Shown here one piece after another: positions 6,134 through 7,395 of a DNA stretch of 7,395 nt (positions are counted from its first letter, which is position 1; every line of letters starts with the position of its first letter). A model generated the notes under the pieces. The model had not been told where the DNA came from and did not search any database. It saw only the letters and a program-made list of their open reading frames with translations. The stretch is taken from positions 36,602 to 43,996 of the forward strand of contig DJPG01000113.1 of NCBI GenBank assembly GCA_002439735.1, given 5' to 3'. Both the position numbers and the translations under genes were made by a program. Source of the stretch: Firmicutes bacterium UBA6418. GTDB lineage: Bacteria > Bacillota > Clostridia > Peptostreptococcales > Anaerovoracaceae.

Positions 6134-6162
6134 ATTATATGCGAAAGCTTTCTTTTGTTCAA
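6134..6162 (-). promoter_or_regulatory. Strong sigma-A promoter of the ATPase gene
   Basis: Read on the minus strand, TTGAAC (6157-6162), a 17-base spacer and perfect TATAAT (6134-6139) are present. Transcription would start near 6127, giving a leader of only about 20 bases. The spacer holds the 10-bp palindrome GAAAGCTTTC (6143-6152). The gene thus carries its own promoter and does not depend on lrgAB. Confidence 0.82.
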
Positions 6163-6216
6163 GAGTTTTTGCATTGCAATGCTAAAACCACCTTTTTTTC
6201 GACACTTTTCGCATAT
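6137..6216. repeat. Inverted repeat ATATGCGAAA/TTTCGCATAT upstream of the ATPase
   Basis: Two perfect 10-bp arms (6137-6146 and 6207-6216) face each other across 60 bases. The left arm overlaps the -10 box of the ATPase promoter. Between the arms lie the -35 box and the palindrome at 6171-6182. The arrangement could allow looping by a bound protein or simply be an old duplication. Confidence 0.6.
6171..6182. promoter_or_regulatory. 12-bp perfect palindrome GCATTGCAATGC
   Basis: This perfect palindrome lies eight bases upstream of the ATPase -35 box. It has no following T-run on either strand, so it is not a terminator. Its size and position suit a dimeric regulator, but none can be assigned. 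Confidence 0.45.
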
Positions 6217-6245
6217 CGATCTTTTCTTTGCTTCTTACAATCAAA

Positions 6246-6268
6246 TCGGAATTCGAGGGAGCTTATCA
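6246..6268. repeat. Flanking direct repeat, copy 2 (5' side of the ATPase gene)
   Basis: TCGGAATTCGAGGGAGCTTA followed by TCA differs from the copy at 4879-4901 at only two positions. Copy to copy, the repeat unit spans 1367 bp and holds the whole ATPase gene with its promoter region. The 196 bases between the ATPase start and the lrgB stop contain no other gene. Confidence 0.85.
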
Positions 6269-6279
6269 TCGTCTGCTTG

Positions 6280-6306
6280 CCGGACGGTGTGACGGAACCG
6301 AGCCGG
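6280..6306. other. Hairpin immediately after lrgB
   Basis: CCGG-A-CGGT (6280-6288) can pair with ACCG-AG-CCGG (6297-6306) around an 8-base loop, directly next to the lrgB stop codon. It lacks the T-run of an intrinsic terminator on the minus strand, so it may only protect the 3' end or slow polymerase. Confidence 0.35.
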
Positions 6307-6999
6307 TTACCAGAAGCAGGCAAACACAGATGCTGCAGCGACCGTCAGCAGTCCGGCGACTGCAATGGAAAGACTGCTCATCGCGCCCTCGATTTCCCCC
6401 ATTTCCATCGCGCGTGCGGTTCCGATCGCATGAGACGCCGTTCCCAACGCTACCCCGCGGGCGATCGGCTCCCGAATGCGGAACAGACGGCAGACGCCCT
6501 CGCCGATGATGTTTCCCAACACACCGGTAATGACGATCGTCGCGACCGTGATCGTCACATAGCCTCCCAGTTCTTCCGAAACGCCCATGCCGATGGCTGT
6601 CGTAATGGATTTCGGCAGCAGCGTCACATAGGTCTCGTGATCCAGCCCAAACACAATCGCCATAGCCAGAATACAGAGGAGGCTTGTGAGCACACCGCTG
6701 ATGATCCCCGCCATGACCGCTTTAAAATTCTTTTTTAGAAGCTCCAACTGCTCATACATCGGCACCGCCAGACAGACAGTCGCCGGGGTCAGCAGATAGC
6801 TCAGATATTTCGCGCCCTCATAATAGGTATCGTAGTCAATGCGGCACGCAAGCAGCACCACCATCGTCACCGCAACGCTGATCAGCAGCGGGTTGAGGAA
6901 CGCCCGATGATATTTTTTTTTGAGCAGCGAGCCGGCTTCATATGCCGCGATACTGATCACCGCGCCGAAGAAAACAGATTGCTCCAAAAGTTCATGCAT
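6307..6999 (-). CDS. lrgB: LrgB/CidB/PftB-family membrane protein
   Basis: The protein has 230 residues from the ATG at 6999, which has a strong AAGGAGGTG site nine bases upstream; an in-frame ATG 16 codons earlier lies inside lrgA, lacks such a site and is rejected. The family core is clear: LLPKSITTAIGMGVSEELGG (127-146), ITVATIVITGVLGNIIGE (150-167), ARGVALGTASHAIGTARAMEMGEIEGAMSSL (180-210), including the conserved HAIGTARA. About seven membrane segments are visible. LrgB works with LrgA. The pair was first described in control of murein hydrolase activity and autolysis. Homologues in Bacillus subtilis (PftAB) and Streptococcus mutans take part in pyruvate uptake, which is as likely here. 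The gene overlaps lrgA by 8 bp and is surely co-transcribed with it. No lytST-type sensor pair is within view. Confidence 0.93.
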   Translation of the reverse strand: MHELLEQSVFFGAVISIAAYEAGSLLKKKYHRAFLNPLLISVAVTMVVLLACRIDYDTYYEGAKYLSYLLTPATVCLAVPMYEQLELLKKNFKAVMAGIISGVLTSLLCILAMAIVFGLDHETYVTLLPKSITTAIGMGVSEELGGYVTITVATIVITGVLGNIIGEGVCRLFRIREPIARGVALGTASHAIGTARAMEMGEIEGAMSSLSIAVAGLLTVAAASVFACFW

Positions 7000-7384
7000 G
7001 GTCCCGCACCTCCTTTTTTTTCGCGTTATCGGCTTTTTTCCGCGCACTGCGGATCACGCTCTGCGTACAAAGCCCGGCTACCGCCATGACCGCCACCGTA
7101 GAAAGCACCGTGATGGACACGATCGGCAAAAAGACCGGCCTCAGGACCACCCGGGATTCTAACAGCCCCACAGCCGCCGGAATAAACATCAGCGGCATGA
7201 TCTCAAGCAGAAAATGACCGGTATCGCGTACTACATGCAGCGGGATCAGCCCCGAGATCAGTCCGATCAGCATCAGCACCAGTCCGTAAATGCTGGCCGG
7301 GATCGGCAGCGGCAAAAGGTAGTTCAGGATCTCGCCCAGAAACGAAATTAAAAGAATGATGATAAATTGCCTGATATACTTCAT
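6992..7384 (-). CDS. lrgA: LrgA/CidA/PftA-family holin-like membrane protein
   Basis: This 130-residue protein has four membrane segments (about 4-24, 28-48, 59-79 and 85-107). The conserved LPLPIPASIYGLVLMLIGL (25-43) and MPLMFIPAAVGLLES (63-77) match LrgA/CidA. The C-terminal tail is strongly basic (RSARKKADNAKKK). With LrgB it forms a membrane system compared to holins and antiholins, or a pyruvate carrier in some Firmicutes. The ATG at 7384 has GGAG at a usable distance. Its stop lies 8 bp inside lrgB (sequence ATGCATGA), so translation is coupled. A TGA in another frame overlaps its ATG (ACATGA), which would fit the end of an upstream gene outside the window. No promoter is visible before base 7395. 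Confidence 0.9.
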   Translation of the reverse strand: MKYIRQFIIILLISFLGEILNYLLPLPIPASIYGLVLMLIGLISGLIPLHVVRDTGHFLLEIMPLMFIPAAVGLLESRVVLRPVFLPIVSITVLSTVAVMAVAGLCTQSVIRSARKKADNAKKKEVRDHA

Positions 7385-7395
7385 GTCTGCTCCAT

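Noticed and set aside
4879..6268. Treating the direct repeats as the target-site duplication of an insertion sequence
   Set aside because: At 23 bp with two mismatches they are longer than usual target duplications, there are no terminal inverted repeats next to them, and no transposase is encoded inside.

Overview
The window looks like a piece of chromosome from a moderately GC-rich Bacillota (Firmicutes) species, most likely from the Clostridia, Erysipelotrichia or Negativicutes. The evidence is the AGGAGG-type ribosome binding sites, consensus sigma-A promoters, tight gene packing and the protein families present: a Y-family polymerase with a YolD-like partner, a CmpB-type membrane protein, DUF554, LrgA/LrgB and an AAA/DUF4143 ATPase. 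The genus cannot be named from this sequence.

Layout. Bases 1-1079 (+) hold the 3' end of a Y-family DNA polymerase gene, coupled by an ATGA overlap to a YolD-like partner gene. Bases 1068-2093 (-) hold a LysR-type regulator that converges on the YolD-like gene and overlaps it by 12 bp. Bases 2094-2265 form a divergent promoter region whose core is the 13-bp palindrome TTGCAACTTGCAA. It fits the LysR T-N11-A rule and carries the -35 boxes of both outward promoters. Bases 2266-2946 (+) encode a DUF554 membrane protein. A bidirectional terminator follows at 3061-3093.

From 3117 onward all genes lie on the minus strand. In reading order they are lrgA (6992-7384) and lrgB (6307-6999), overlapping by 8 bp; an AAA/DUF4143 ATPase (4899-6104); a six-helix-type CmpB-family membrane protein (4193-4744); and an exported propeller-like protein of unknown function (3117-4112). 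The ATPase, CmpB-type and exported-protein genes each have a recognisable promoter of their own, so this is mostly a row of single-gene units rather than one operon.

The most unusual structure is around the ATPase. The gene is clearly more AT-rich than its neighbours and is bracketed by a 23-bp direct repeat with 21 matches (4879-4901 and 6246-6268). The downstream copy contains the ATPase stop codon. This suggests a module that arrived or was duplicated as a unit. The LysR/DUF554 pair with its shared operator is the clearest self-contained regulatory circuit. I see no CRISPR array, tRNA, rRNA, transposase or complete insertion sequence, and no set of genes that clearly forms a new multi-gene defence or metabolic system.
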